Positions 1 through 9,431 of a stretch of 27,500 bases of DNA are shown here, one piece after another. Numbering within the stretch: the first letter of the stretch is position 1; every line of letters begins with the position of its first letter. The DNA lies in assembly GCF_000485595.1 (NCBI RefSeq), contig NW_014577534.1, positions 197,808-225,307 of the forward strand. Reading direction: 5' to 3'. The position numbers and the translations under genes were made by a program. Under the pieces are notes generated by a model. It was not told the origin of the DNA, ran no database searches, and worked only from the letters and a program-made list of their open reading frames with translations. This stretch comes from Priapulus caudatus. Lineage: Eukaryota > Priapulida > Priapulimorpha > Priapulimorphida > Priapulidae.

Positions 1-1265
1 TGTGCTATCGCATCGGTGAAATTATGCCCGTCCATTTATGATTCAATGGATAGAGTGCAGTTGGCATTAGGAGAGTCCTAGAGCAGTAGGTGCCATCGGT
101 TAGACGCCCTAGTTATGTTCATGCGAGCGATGCGTAGCGCAGCCAGCGGCAGGCGGCCCGGTCCTGGGCCCTTGCACGAGGAGAGCCCGTCGTCTGCCGC
201 CGGCAACGCCCTCTGGGTCACAGCTTCTCCCCCCACTTCGCGCAGGAGTCAGCGCCACGACGCCGGCTGGTTACCTGGCTCGGCGTGGCGACGGTCCGCA
301 CGCAATTGCTCGCACGTAGTTGCTGAACTCCCAGCGTCGCTTCTTCGCAGCCCGGCAAGCGGCGCCGATAGCACGTGACGACTGGTCATAGATGGCGCTG
401 ACTGTTAGTAATGCTGTTATCTGCTGGCCCAGACACCAGGGGCGCCACTGCCCGTGCACGATTGTTGATTTGCCAAGCATAGGGTGGCGGCCTCGCCGTG
501 AGGGTGGTATAAGTGGGTCGCCGTACATGCGACTGCCGTGCTTGTCCGGAACTATCAGTGGGCCATGTTGGTATCCCCAGATCAGTGCGGAACGACTCGT
601 TTTTTTTACGGATTTTTAATTAAGAATATTGATTGACGACCTTCTGATGGAGAGATTCGCTGCCCTAAGGTGCAAGTCCAACGTTGTTTGACCGCGTATG
701 TAACTAGGTAAATTTATAGATTTATTCGCTGACATGGTGTCGAGGCGAGTTCGTGTCATCAGTTAATGTCCGGTCTATTTTTGATTAAATATCGGTCTAA
801 GCGTTGGTATGTCGTAAATGATTTATCGACCACCGCCAAATGGTTGTATGCGCGCTGCCGTTCCAAGTGACAAGGTGGACGTTGTCAGAAGTCACGTATT
901 CTGGTCTAACGTTAGTGTACGTGGTGTTAACATCTAGCAGCGACCGCGCTTGAGTCGGCGACTAATATCATTGCGAAGAAATGAAGAAGAGAAGGATTTC
1001 GGGTGTTAACAGTTAACGTGTTACTCGTACTGACCGGGGGCGCGCCCGTTGTCGGAAACAAAATTAGTCTATAACAGTTAGTCTTAACACTGACATTCTT
1101 CTCGCTCTCTAGACGTCGACAGCACTATTAGTTTCTGTAATGTGTTGTACGCAGGGGAAATCTGCTACGAATTTTTCATTCTCGATAACTGTCGCAGCCG
1201 TTGTCTGTCAACGGTCTCAAGAGGAAAAAGTTAATGTAAAAGTCTAAAAGGACTAATGTTAAGAG

Positions 1266-1282
1266 CAATTTTGTTTCTGACA
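1266..1282 (+). repeat. 17-bp direct repeat, first copy
   Basis: CAATTTTGTTTCTGACA occurs again, identical, at 1396-1412, 130 bases away. Flanks are not conserved beyond the 17 bases. An exact 17-mer pair this close is unlikely by chance, but no function is suggested. Confidence 0.55.
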
Positions 1283-1395
1283 ACGGCGGCCGATCATCTA
1301 ATACCACTGCCGTATGAGAAGAACTCGTACTTTATCAATGTTCTGTGCCATGTGATCTGGTCGCCGCGAATCTTATTGTCTCATGGTTGAGGTTA

Positions 1396-1412
1396 CAATT
1401 TTGTTTCTGACA
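1396..1412 (+). repeat. 17-bp direct repeat, second copy
   Basis: This is an identical copy of 1266-1282. It could be the trace of an old duplication or a 17-base shared end of two decayed repeats. Confidence 0.55.
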
Positions 1413-1787
1413 GCAGACCCAGAGTTTGTAGTCACACGCCCTACGAAGCGTACGGCACGAGTCCTAGACTGTCCGCCCACACTTCCCTCCGCCCGCCAGC
1501 TGACGTGCCGTCCAATCATACGCGGTGCGAGGCGGGTGTTTCGGTCGTGGCAGTCTATGCAGGTGTGTGGCCCTCGCGCGCGTGGATATGGGTCGAGTTA
1601 TGGGGCTAGCCGCTTACGTGCGTTGTGTGGCGAGTGCTCGCGGTCGGCAGTGATGCCAATGCGCGTGCGTGTGTATGCGTGCGTGGCTGTGGCGTGTGTG
1701 GTGCCGTGTGTGCGCGCGCGCTGACCGTGGCGGATGAGCGGAGTGATAGAGAGGCGCCGTGTCACGCGGTGTGGGTGCGTGCGGTGC

Positions 1788-1994
1788 GCGGAGAGGTCCG
1801 GCCTGAAGAGGCGCGTCGCATGCTGCCGCGGAGAGGGGGTTGAGAGGCGCGTGCTGTGTGGTGGCGTGCGTTGCGCGCGAGAGGGGGCCTTGAAGAGCAC
1901 GCGACCGTAGCGTGCGGAGAGGGGCGGTTGAGAGGGCGCGGTGGCGTGTGTGTGCGTGCCGTCTGCCGCGGAGGGGGGCTGAGAGAGGCGCGTG
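1788..1994 (+). repeat. Diverged GC-rich minisatellite, + orientation
   Basis: Five units of the type GCGGAGAGGGGGTTGA-GAGGCGCGTG start near 1788, 1828, 1875, 1914 and 1968, separated by variable GTGCGTG-rich spacers (spacing about 40-54 bases). Weaker echoes occur near 1748 and 2042-2075. The same unit in reverse complement forms the array at 2893-3042. Long arginine/threonine/histidine-rich ORFs here on both strands are by-products of the repeat. Confidence 0.7.
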
Positions 1995-2840
1995 GCGGTT
2001 GCGCGGAGGATGTGTGGTGGCGGGTGGGTTGGACGCTGCGTGGGGTTGACAGCGGACAAAGGCGCGTGACCGTAGTGCGGGGTGGTCGCGGGTGTATGTG
2101 CAGTCTCGCATGCGCGCTGCGGGGGCTGGTGGGCGTGAGGAGGTGCGGGCTTGACTGCGGCAACCCTCGTCATTTGCACGTTGTCGATTTTCCTGTGCTA
2201 CGGACTGGATGCGGACTTATGTATGGTCAGTTAGATCAGGCGACGCAACCGCCGCCGTACCATAGGCTCGTAACGTGCGCGGATTTGATACGATATGTGT
2301 TAGCGCCGTACTGCTTTGTTGTCTTACCAATCGATTAACCATATAAGACAGAAGGTAAATTAGAGTTTATACAGCAACTGCAGACGCGTGTTCAATTCGA
2401 GAACAGGATGCAGAGTTGTCGGGTATGAAATGTGAGCGTTATTGGGCGTGCTGATTGGTCGTCTGCTCCTTTGCTGTCCGTCGTACCCGGTTGACAGGCT
2501 GTCTTGGGACCACGGGTCGCGTCATAGGTCATATCATGGCGGCGATAGATGTCGCGCCAAGGGCTCTGTCGCTTCAAAAGGTAATAGCAAACTCTATGCT
2601 GATAGTCGTATGAACCGTGGTCAAATGAAATGTGGGTGGCTGAGTGAGTGTCGCCAATTTATTATTATGATGAATAATGTATGCAGCATAATAGACTGAG
2701 AGCAAAGCGCGAAGCGAGAAATAGTCCGCGCGATTCGTAGGCGAAAACGTTTTTGCGATGAAACTAATCATGCAGAGCGATTCTGTTAGGGTAACCAGTG
2801 CGAATAATATCTAAAATAAATAAAATATAAAATAAATTAA

Positions 2841-3040
2841 CGCGCGCGCACACATGCACGCACACGCACACGCACGCACGCATACACACGCACGCGCCTT
2901 TTCAATCCCCCTCTCCGCGCACGCGCACACGCACGTGCCTCTTTAACCCCTTCTCCGCGAGCGCACGCACGTACACGCACGCACGCGCCTCTTCAACCCC
3001 CCTCTCCGCGCACGCACGCGCCTCTTCAACCCCCCTCTCC

Positions 3041-3077
<37 letters not shown>

Positions 3078-3102
3078 CGGACACGCACACGCACACGCAC
3101 GC
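2841..3102. repeat. (GCAC)n/(CA)n-rich tract containing the minus-oriented minisatellite
   Basis: Alternating purine-pyrimidine DNA (CGCGCGCG, CACGCACG) surrounds the minisatellite units, with a nearly pure GCAC run at about 3042-3078. It is preceded by an A/T-only stretch (2806-2840). Such tracts can adopt Z-DNA; that is a general property, not shown here. Confidence 0.8.
2893..3042 (-). repeat. Minisatellite, same unit as 1.8-2.0 kb in opposite orientation
   Basis: Four units of CGCGCCTCTTCAAC-CCCCCTCTCCGCG lie at about 2893-2919, 2934-2960, 2984-3009 and 3017-3042. The last two are identical over about 26 bases, with a period of 33. Read on the minus strand they are the unit seen on the + strand at 1788-1994. 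The outer units are more diverged than the inner pair, as expected for unequal exchange acting near one end. Confidence 0.75.
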
Positions 3103-5340
3103 CACCGTCTACAATATGCGCATAATAAAGTTTACGAACGTAATTGCAGTTGGACGATTAATAATTTGCTTTTTAATGTTATGGATCGTATCATTTATCA
3201 ATGAATAATAAACTGCTCCTAATACTCGTGTTAGCGTTATAAGGTTAAGGTTTAGGTACACACTGAAACACGTCACTGTATTATACCACTGTGAAAAACG
3301 GCTAGTTGACGTGTTGATAGTCTTATTTATAACGATCAACACGCAACAACGCTGTGTCTTTAAGGGACGTTAAAACTGACACGTATGACTGATATTATCT
3401 ACTATGAAGTGTATGTGGGTCAGTAACTGCTGTGTATACGTCATCACCACGCTTTATTATCGCCAGCTATTCAAACCGTACGATAGCTAATCCATATTAT
3501 TACATACACGCACCTTTAGTGAAATAATCGTTACGTATGGAACGGATAGAGACATTAACCACCTTGTAAGTTAGGGTTTTGAACGTCTTATCTGTTTATA
3601 GATCACTTATGTAATGGAATAGCTGATAAATTCTAGCGCCGCACGCGGTGTCCTGTTTAGCAAGTGTAATTTGGAAAAGCGCAAGCGAGCTTGTCGATAC
3701 TTTTGCGTGTTATTTGCTAGCATAAGAGCGATGCACACAAATCTGAAAGAATCGTGAACTGAAATATGATATCGGCGCGCCGATCGCCAAGATTTGTGTC
3801 TTGGAGGCGCCCGGCAATAGACTAGATCTTCAAGCACACGCTTATCAAAAGAAAATACATGTTCGTAGATCTTGCACTTCATTTTCCTTCGTGTATACAT
3901 GCAATAAGACGTGTCAATATTTACAGAATTGACGGGGCAATGCATTTTCTATCGGAGATGTGGTATATATACTATATATGTAGAGCGTGCGCTGTTTAGA
4001 ATGTATAACCTTTCAGAGGTAGCGCGAGAAAACCGCCCGAGGTATAGAGTTATACTACTAACGGTAATGATTCACAGAGCTTTGACACCCGCTCGTCCGT
4101 TCAACTGAGTAATGCAACACATGATTTCTAGGACATCTATGCTAGGTTTTCGATGCGTATGTCAAATATGCTAAAATTCTTATTATCGATTATCGAGTTG
4201 TTTACGAACTCCGCCGGGTACGTATATTATAGCTTACAATAGGCGATGATAAAATATGCTAGCGACTGTTTATGCGGGAGAACAAAGTGCATATAACGTA
4301 AGCACATATATTACGCCCTTCAACGACAAGTACCGCGAGCATGTAGCCGCCTAAAGGAAAACACAATTAATCGAAGAGAATCTACATTATTAAAATATTA
4401 ATCACGAGTTATCGGGGTAAGGACGGGCAGGCTCACACTTCACTCGCTGACTCGCGCGCTACATATAAATAGCCACAAAACGCAAACAAAGCGATACACA
4501 CAGAGGAAGCCACGCAAGCTTGTAACTTATTGCTGCCGCGAGACTCTGGAGGATGCAGATATGTGGACGTAGCCACTTTACTGGTAAGGGTGTGCATGAG
4601 AGATCAGAGGGACCAGAAAAACCAGTCTAACCTATCTCCGCATCATCAACTATATACTGTGTGCTATAATATGCACAGAGATGCAACATTCCCACCGACC
4701 TAAATTCGCATACCCATACACCGACAACATAGGCTCACCTAGAAAGAAAACGCCGAAGTGGATCTACATCCCGACTCTATTCAGGAATATACATATCAGT
4801 ATATAGGATGTATAAATAACAGAGAAGTACTTATTACGGCGCTAGCCGAAGCCGAGCTTGCAGCTCCGACCGAGTACGGTGACCGATGCATGAGGGGGCA
4901 GCCGAGGCGTGACGCACAGGCACGCGAGCACCTAACCCACACGCAGCCTGCGCACACGCTGCTGCCTCCTCGCTGCAGCTCCGTAGTGGTAGTGGAGTCG
5001 GTGGGTAGACATAAGCGCTAGCCTGCCGCGCTCTCAAGTCGCTGGTTGAAGCCATAAACACCGACCGTGCACGCGCGCTCCACAAAGCTGGCTGGTGCGA
5101 GCGAGCGAGGGCGAAGTGGCCATGATTTCAGCGTACTAGCGATTCCAGAGGCATATACCTATACAGATTGCGGCATGCATGCGAACAGCGCCGAATAGTC
5201 TGCCAGCTTCTACGTGAACCTCGGCGTAGGACCGTGGGGAAAGGGTTAAATCATCTCTGTTGGCAAACACCGCAGCGCAACTACGCCAGAGTAACGTAAG
5301 TAGTAGATTCATTCATTCATTTGGGAAAAGAGCAGTCCGA
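3103..5340. other. Non-coding stretch, no gene seen
   Basis: It contains only short random-looking ORFs with no domain. The one structured site noted is the 14-base palindrome ATCGGCGCGCCGAT at 3771-3784. No transposon ends or tRNA-like boxes were recognised. Confidence 0.5.
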
Positions 5341-5385
5341 TTTCAATAACGCAAGCACGCACACAGACACGCACGCACGCACGTG

Positions 5386-5392
5386 TTTACGC

Positions 5393-5395
<3 letters not shown>
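5386..5395 (-). repeat. Degenerate microsatellite-edge motif
   Basis: TTTACGCCTG (minus strand CAGGCGTAAA) differs by one base from the TTTACTCCTG core of the module at 5664-5675 and directly abuts the (CA)27 array in the same relative polarity. It could be chance at this length. Confidence 0.25.

Positions 5396-5449
<54 letters not shown>
5396..5449. repeat. (CA)27 microsatellite
   Basis: An uninterrupted AC dinucleotide run of about 54 bases, continuing into (GCAC)n to about 5480 and then CA-type imperfect repeat to about 5498. Confidence 0.95.
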
Positions 5450-5452
<3 letters not shown>

Positions 5453-5499
5453 GCACGCACGCATCGCACGCACGCGCACGCATCACACACCACACACAT

Positions 5500-5592
5500 T
5501 GATATATATTATATATATATAATATTATATATTATTATAACATTAAATAAATAAATAATAATATATATATATATATAATATTATTATATATA
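5500..5592. repeat. AT-dinucleotide-rich tract
   Basis: Nearly all A/T with several (TA)n runs, including TATATATATATATATA at about 5561-5575. It ends exactly at the TCAGGA left end of the 83-bp element. Confidence 0.85.
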
Positions 5593-5675
5593 TCAGGAAT
5601 AAGTAATCACAAATTTTGTGATTCATGTTTCATATTGCTGATTGCTGACAAACGTTTGTGAATATTTACTCCTGA
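5593..5675. mobile_element. 83-bp inverted-ended element wedged between microsatellites
   Basis: The left end (TCAGGAATAAGTAATCACAA, +) and the right end read on the minus strand (TCAGGAGTAAATATTCACAA) agree at 17 of 20 positions and are followed in both cases by another A. Inside are two further palindromes: a 9-bp stem AATCACAAA/TTTGTGATT with a one-base loop near 5603-5621, and ACAAACGTTTGT at 5648-5659. An AT-dinucleotide tract abuts the left end and a long (CA)n array abuts the right end. The right-end motif recurs beside two (GT)n arrays at 9172 and 9395. It has no coding capacity. It may be a miniature TIR element, or the terminal module of a microsatellite-bearing element of the Helentron/HINE kind; the class is inference. 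Confidence 0.5.
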
Positions 5676-5680
5676 CCAAC

Positions 5681-5749
5681 ACATACACACACACTAAACC
5701 TCCCCACACCACACACACACCATACCACACACAACACACACACACACAC

Positions 5750-5783
<34 letters not shown>

Positions 5784-5852
5784 ACACACGCGCACGCACG
5801 CGCGCGCGCACAGCAAGCACGCACACACACAGCACACAGCACACACAACACA
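5681..5852. repeat. Imperfect (CA)n array with CACACAAC/CGCG interruptions
   Basis: CA dinucleotides dominate with sporadic CC, AA and a CGCGCGCGCG core near 5800-5809, then a short (TA)n at about 5855-5870. Long threonine/histidine ORFs on + and cysteine/valine ORFs on - are repeat translations, not genes. Confidence 0.92.
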
Positions 5853-5875
5853 TTATATTTATATATATATAGGTC

Positions 5876-8280
5876 GATAGATAGATTGTCAAAGCGAAAC
5901 ACGATTACCCTTGTGATAGGACTACTTTCCTTAATCAGGATCAGTGAGATGTGCTAATAGTCGCTCAATTCGCCGTTAATTCGCCTTGCGTCGATTGATA
6001 CGCAGCCCAACCTAGACGCATCTAACATGACGTCTTCATCTTCGATTTACTGATGAAGCGCGCTCGCAGATGAAACGCTATCGGGAATGGAATCACATGA
6101 GCAGTTGAAGCGTGTAAGGAAAACCAAAATCTATTACAAGAGAGCTCTCATCAATATTGTCTAACGTCTCCACGCGCGTCTTTCGTAGGCTATAGTTCGA
6201 TAACTTCGAAACTATGAAGGCAAAGGTTATATAACGTGGCACGTTATTTAGGTGTTGGGCAGTTCTGCGTCATTTTAAATAACTATAGTCTAATAACTAT
6301 ATTCTATATCTATATTTTTTATTCTATATTATAAGATTTCTAAACAGCTCTCATTATTATTGCGTTGCCGAAGATAGAAACAAACAAACGTGCGCTGAGC
6401 GGAAATGCGACGGAGAACGTGTTCGGTATAGCCTAACGCGATTTTTGTCTAATTAGTAACGCCGCTAAATAACGAAAACGTATCCACGAGGGACTGCCTG
6501 CATTTGCATATCGACTGTTTGTTTTAGTTTTCTAAAAAATAAGGAAGTTAAGCATCCAGTTAATTGGAGACAAATCGCTACAGAGCGTGGTGCGAGACGC
6601 CGGCAAGTGCTGTGATGAGTCAGTCGGTTGCGAACTTTTAATCGATCATTAATATTATACAGACGCCAATAGAGGAGATGCAGAACAAACAATCCGATCG
6701 TATGCGCACACACCGGGAGAGAGATCAATCGTAGACTGGTTCTAATATCACTATTTTCTTCGTCGAAAACAATGTATTTCGTGAGATCGATCTAAACGAA
6801 TACGTATATCGTAAACGAACGACCGACGTGACTAAAATAGGAGTGAATCATAATAATTGATCGTCGCTACTGAAATACTCCCACGGCTCGCATCACTCTT
6901 CCAAAGACAGGTCGCGGGTGTTTTGCACCCCTAACACTTCACCAGTCATCTCGTGAATTCATTACGTCACTGTATACATTCGGCAAATTCAGCGCGTCGT
7001 CTGCGGACGTCGAATTCGCGCGTTTTATTCATTCTTTCGAGGCAGCTGGAAATAAGACGCACCACCGCAAAGCTAGAAAACCTTCACTTGTATCCACTTG
7101 TGCGGGAAAATAATCAATTCTATCGTTTTTTCATTGTTTTGCCGTAGCAGCTCGGAGTATCACAAACACTATCAGGCTACGAAAAATGGAATTTCGTACT
7201 TGTAAGCGTTTGAGTGGACCGCGATAGAATAGTATTTCGACGATGACACTTGATGAATGATATTCCTTGAGAGTCGCTGCATGCGGCAGTCGTACTTCAT
7301 TGTGATCAGTGAACGTAAATGTAACTGCTGTCGTCGTGACAAAGTTCTTGTTGTTTATGCAACAGGCAGCAGTTGATTCCAGTATCGCGTTTTTCAAAGA
7401 ATATTTGCCGCATATTGCTACGAAGTAGATTGAATTTTACGGGAGAATAGCGCCACCAACAGAATTGTCATCACATAACTTACGCGCGCGCCTTTAGCGA
7501 GGTTGTACACTATATCTGGTTTCTTCTATGTTTGACTATTTATCTTACGTAACGCGAATTTTGGGTGTGTCTACATCGCGTATATTAATACACTTATATT
7601 ATATAATACTAAACACATTATTGTGTAATGAAAGAGTTTGAAATACTCTATACGAATACCAATCGAGCCCTCATTTCACCAGTAATCGGTCTTCGAAGAT
7701 CTTAAAAGTGGCATGAGAAGAGAAGAAAAGTTATCATCCTCAGTGACAGAGAGTTTGCGTTTGAGAAACGAACATGGCTTCCGTGACACTAATGATGATT
7801 GTTACGCATTCAAACACCGCCACACACCATCCACGTCACCGAGACGACGAATTGCGTCACGGCGAAGTTCGCAGTCGGATGCAAATGAACATGGAACATA
7901 TTTAGCAAGATCTTATGTGCCGCCATTCGATTTCTACTTTATATACATATATGAATATATTACTCGTCGTCATACGGGAGCTCACCATGTGTCGAATAGT
8001 GATATGCTTGTTGTGTGCATATTCGCACGGACGTTGATTCTAATTGGTACTTAATACTATTTAGAGATGACATATAGCGGTCGAGGAATAAACACAAAAG
8101 TGACGTATATTCACTAGCAAATCGTATATGTGTGAGGACAGAATGGTCCGTCTAGCGAGCTTTAGCCACTTTGCGGTAAATCGATTTGCAACCAACGAGA
8201 AATCAATGCATATTTTTTCTCATTCTCTTAATTCTCAATCTCATTCTTTTAACTTGCAAAACTATATATAAATAATTATG
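5876..8280. other. Non-coding stretch, no gene seen
   Basis: Scattered ORFs of 64-113 residues have no recognisable motif. Sites noted are a short dyad ATAACGTG-G-CACGTTAT at 6231-6247 and an arthropod-CTCF-like minus-strand motif TTGGTGGCGCT at 7449-7459 (one mismatch from the AGGTGGCGCT core). Neither is strong alone. Confidence 0.45.
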
Positions 8281-8321
8281 TCTATCTATCTATCTATTAT
8301 TTATATATCTATATGTATATA

Positions 8322-8358
<37 letters not shown>
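8281..8358. repeat. (TATC)n then (TA)n microsatellite
   Basis: Four TCTA/TATC units at 8281-8296 run into AT dinucleotides with a few TG interruptions. A long pure TA run lies at about 8331-8358. Confidence 0.92.
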
Positions 8359-8360
<2 letters not shown>

Positions 8361-8905
8361 TCTATATTTAACAGTCGCGCACGTAGGGACTACATAAAAC
8401 ACGATTGTACTCTCACGACAGAGCTCATCGAATTATTAATGACTCGGGTAATCATCTCGGGATGCGCCCGGACCGTTACTATTAAATCAATAAAACATTA
8501 GGACATATGAACAGCGCGCGATGACGTCTCGCGGTAAATGCTTGTGACGCAATTTTATAATGCAGTTGCTCAATCGTCCGTAACCGATACGGGATATTTC
8601 TCGCTAGAAAATAGCAGCGTAGAGTGAGCCCACGCACTGTAATGTAAAACCGCACGGGGAGATACTTTCAGCGTAATGGGAATGCATGCGTGAATGGGCC
8701 TGCTCCGTATTTGATTAAACACTTTATGTGATTCGAGTGAGAGAATGTATATATACGCGCGCGTTAAACATGTGCTGATTATTATATCCGGATTTACTCC
8801 AAATAAGTAGGAAGTTAACATCGCGGGGATGCACACAACGGCCCACGTTACACTGCATTTATACAATATAGATGCGGCGTACGCAATATACCAATTGGTA
8901 AGCCA

Positions 8906-8911
8906 TGTGTG

Positions 8912-8943
<32 letters not shown>

Positions 8944-9171
8944 CCTGGTGCTGTGTGTTGTGTCGGCCCAGTGTGTGTGTGTTTGTGTGTGTGTGTGGTT
9001 TGTGTGTGTGTGTGTGTGTGTGTTGTTGTGTGTGTTGTGTGTGTGTGTGGGTGTGTGTGTGTGTGTGTGTGTGTGTGTTGTGTGTGGTGTGTGTAGTGTG
9101 TGTGCTTGTGTGTCGTGTGTGTGTGTGCCTGTGTGTGCTCGTGTGTCGCATGTGTTGTTGCTATGTGTGTG
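8906..9171. repeat. Imperfect (GT)n array
   Basis: About 266 bases of GT dinucleotide with TTG, GGT and TCG interruptions. It ends sharply at the TCAGGAGTAAAT module. Confidence 0.93.
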
Positions 9172-9213
9172 TCAGGAGTAAATGATCATGAAAATCGTGT
9201 TTGTCCGTGCTGT
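9172..9213 (+). repeat. TCAGGAGTAAATGATCA module, copy A, after a (GT)n array
   Basis: The module begins exactly where the GT-rich array 8906-9171 stops. It shares TCAGGAGTAAATGATCA and then TTTGTCCGTGCTGT with copy B at 9395-9431, differing mainly by a few inserted bases in between. Confidence 0.65.
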
Positions 9214-9303
9214 ATGGAGGTCAGCGTGTTGCGTGTGTGCGCTGTGATGGGGCGCGCGCGTGTGTTGTGTAGTGTGATGTGTGCATGTGTGTGTCGAGCG
9301 GCA

Positions 9304-9305
<2 letters not shown>

Positions 9306-9372
<67 letters not shown>
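9306..9372. repeat. (GT)33 microsatellite
   Basis: An uninterrupted GT run of about 67 bases, followed by 22 imperfect bases (GCATGTGTG...) before the second TCAGGAGTAAAT module. High purity predicts length polymorphism. Confidence 0.95.
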
Positions 9373-9373
<1 letters not shown>

Positions 9374-9394
9374 ATGTGTGTGTGTATGTGTGTG

Positions 9395-9431
9395 TCAGGA
9401 GTAAATGATCAGAAATGTTTGTCCGTGCTGT
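9395..9431 (+). repeat. TCAGGAGTAAATGATCA module, copy B, after a (GT)n array
   Basis: It has the same start motif and the same tail (TTTGTCCGTGCTGT) as copy A, and again sits directly at the 3' edge of a GT array. It lies 223 bp from copy A, so the pair could come from local tandem duplication of a (GT)n-plus-module unit. Confidence 0.65.

Larger units (their letters stand above)
1..1700. other. Left-edge region without a supportable gene
   Basis: Bases 115-560 are GC- and CpG-rich and carry short overlapping ORFs on both strands (up to 87 residues), none with a recognisable domain or splice context. Bases 600-1400 are AT-richer and hold the 17-bp direct repeat pair. From about 1480 GC content climbs into the minisatellite. 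A CpG-rich promoter of a gene to the left cannot be excluded. Confidence 0.5.

Noticed and set aside
2167-2200. Near-repeat CACGTTGT(C/T)GATTTT at about 2176 and 13318, with a looser copy near 457
   Set aside because: A 15-base match with one mismatch is expected many times in a window of this size; the flanks do not align.
1598-2338. Overlapping 133-193-residue ORFs on both strands
   Set aside because: They lie in the GC-rich minisatellite and GT-rich spacer; open frames overlap on both strands and the residues track the repeat.
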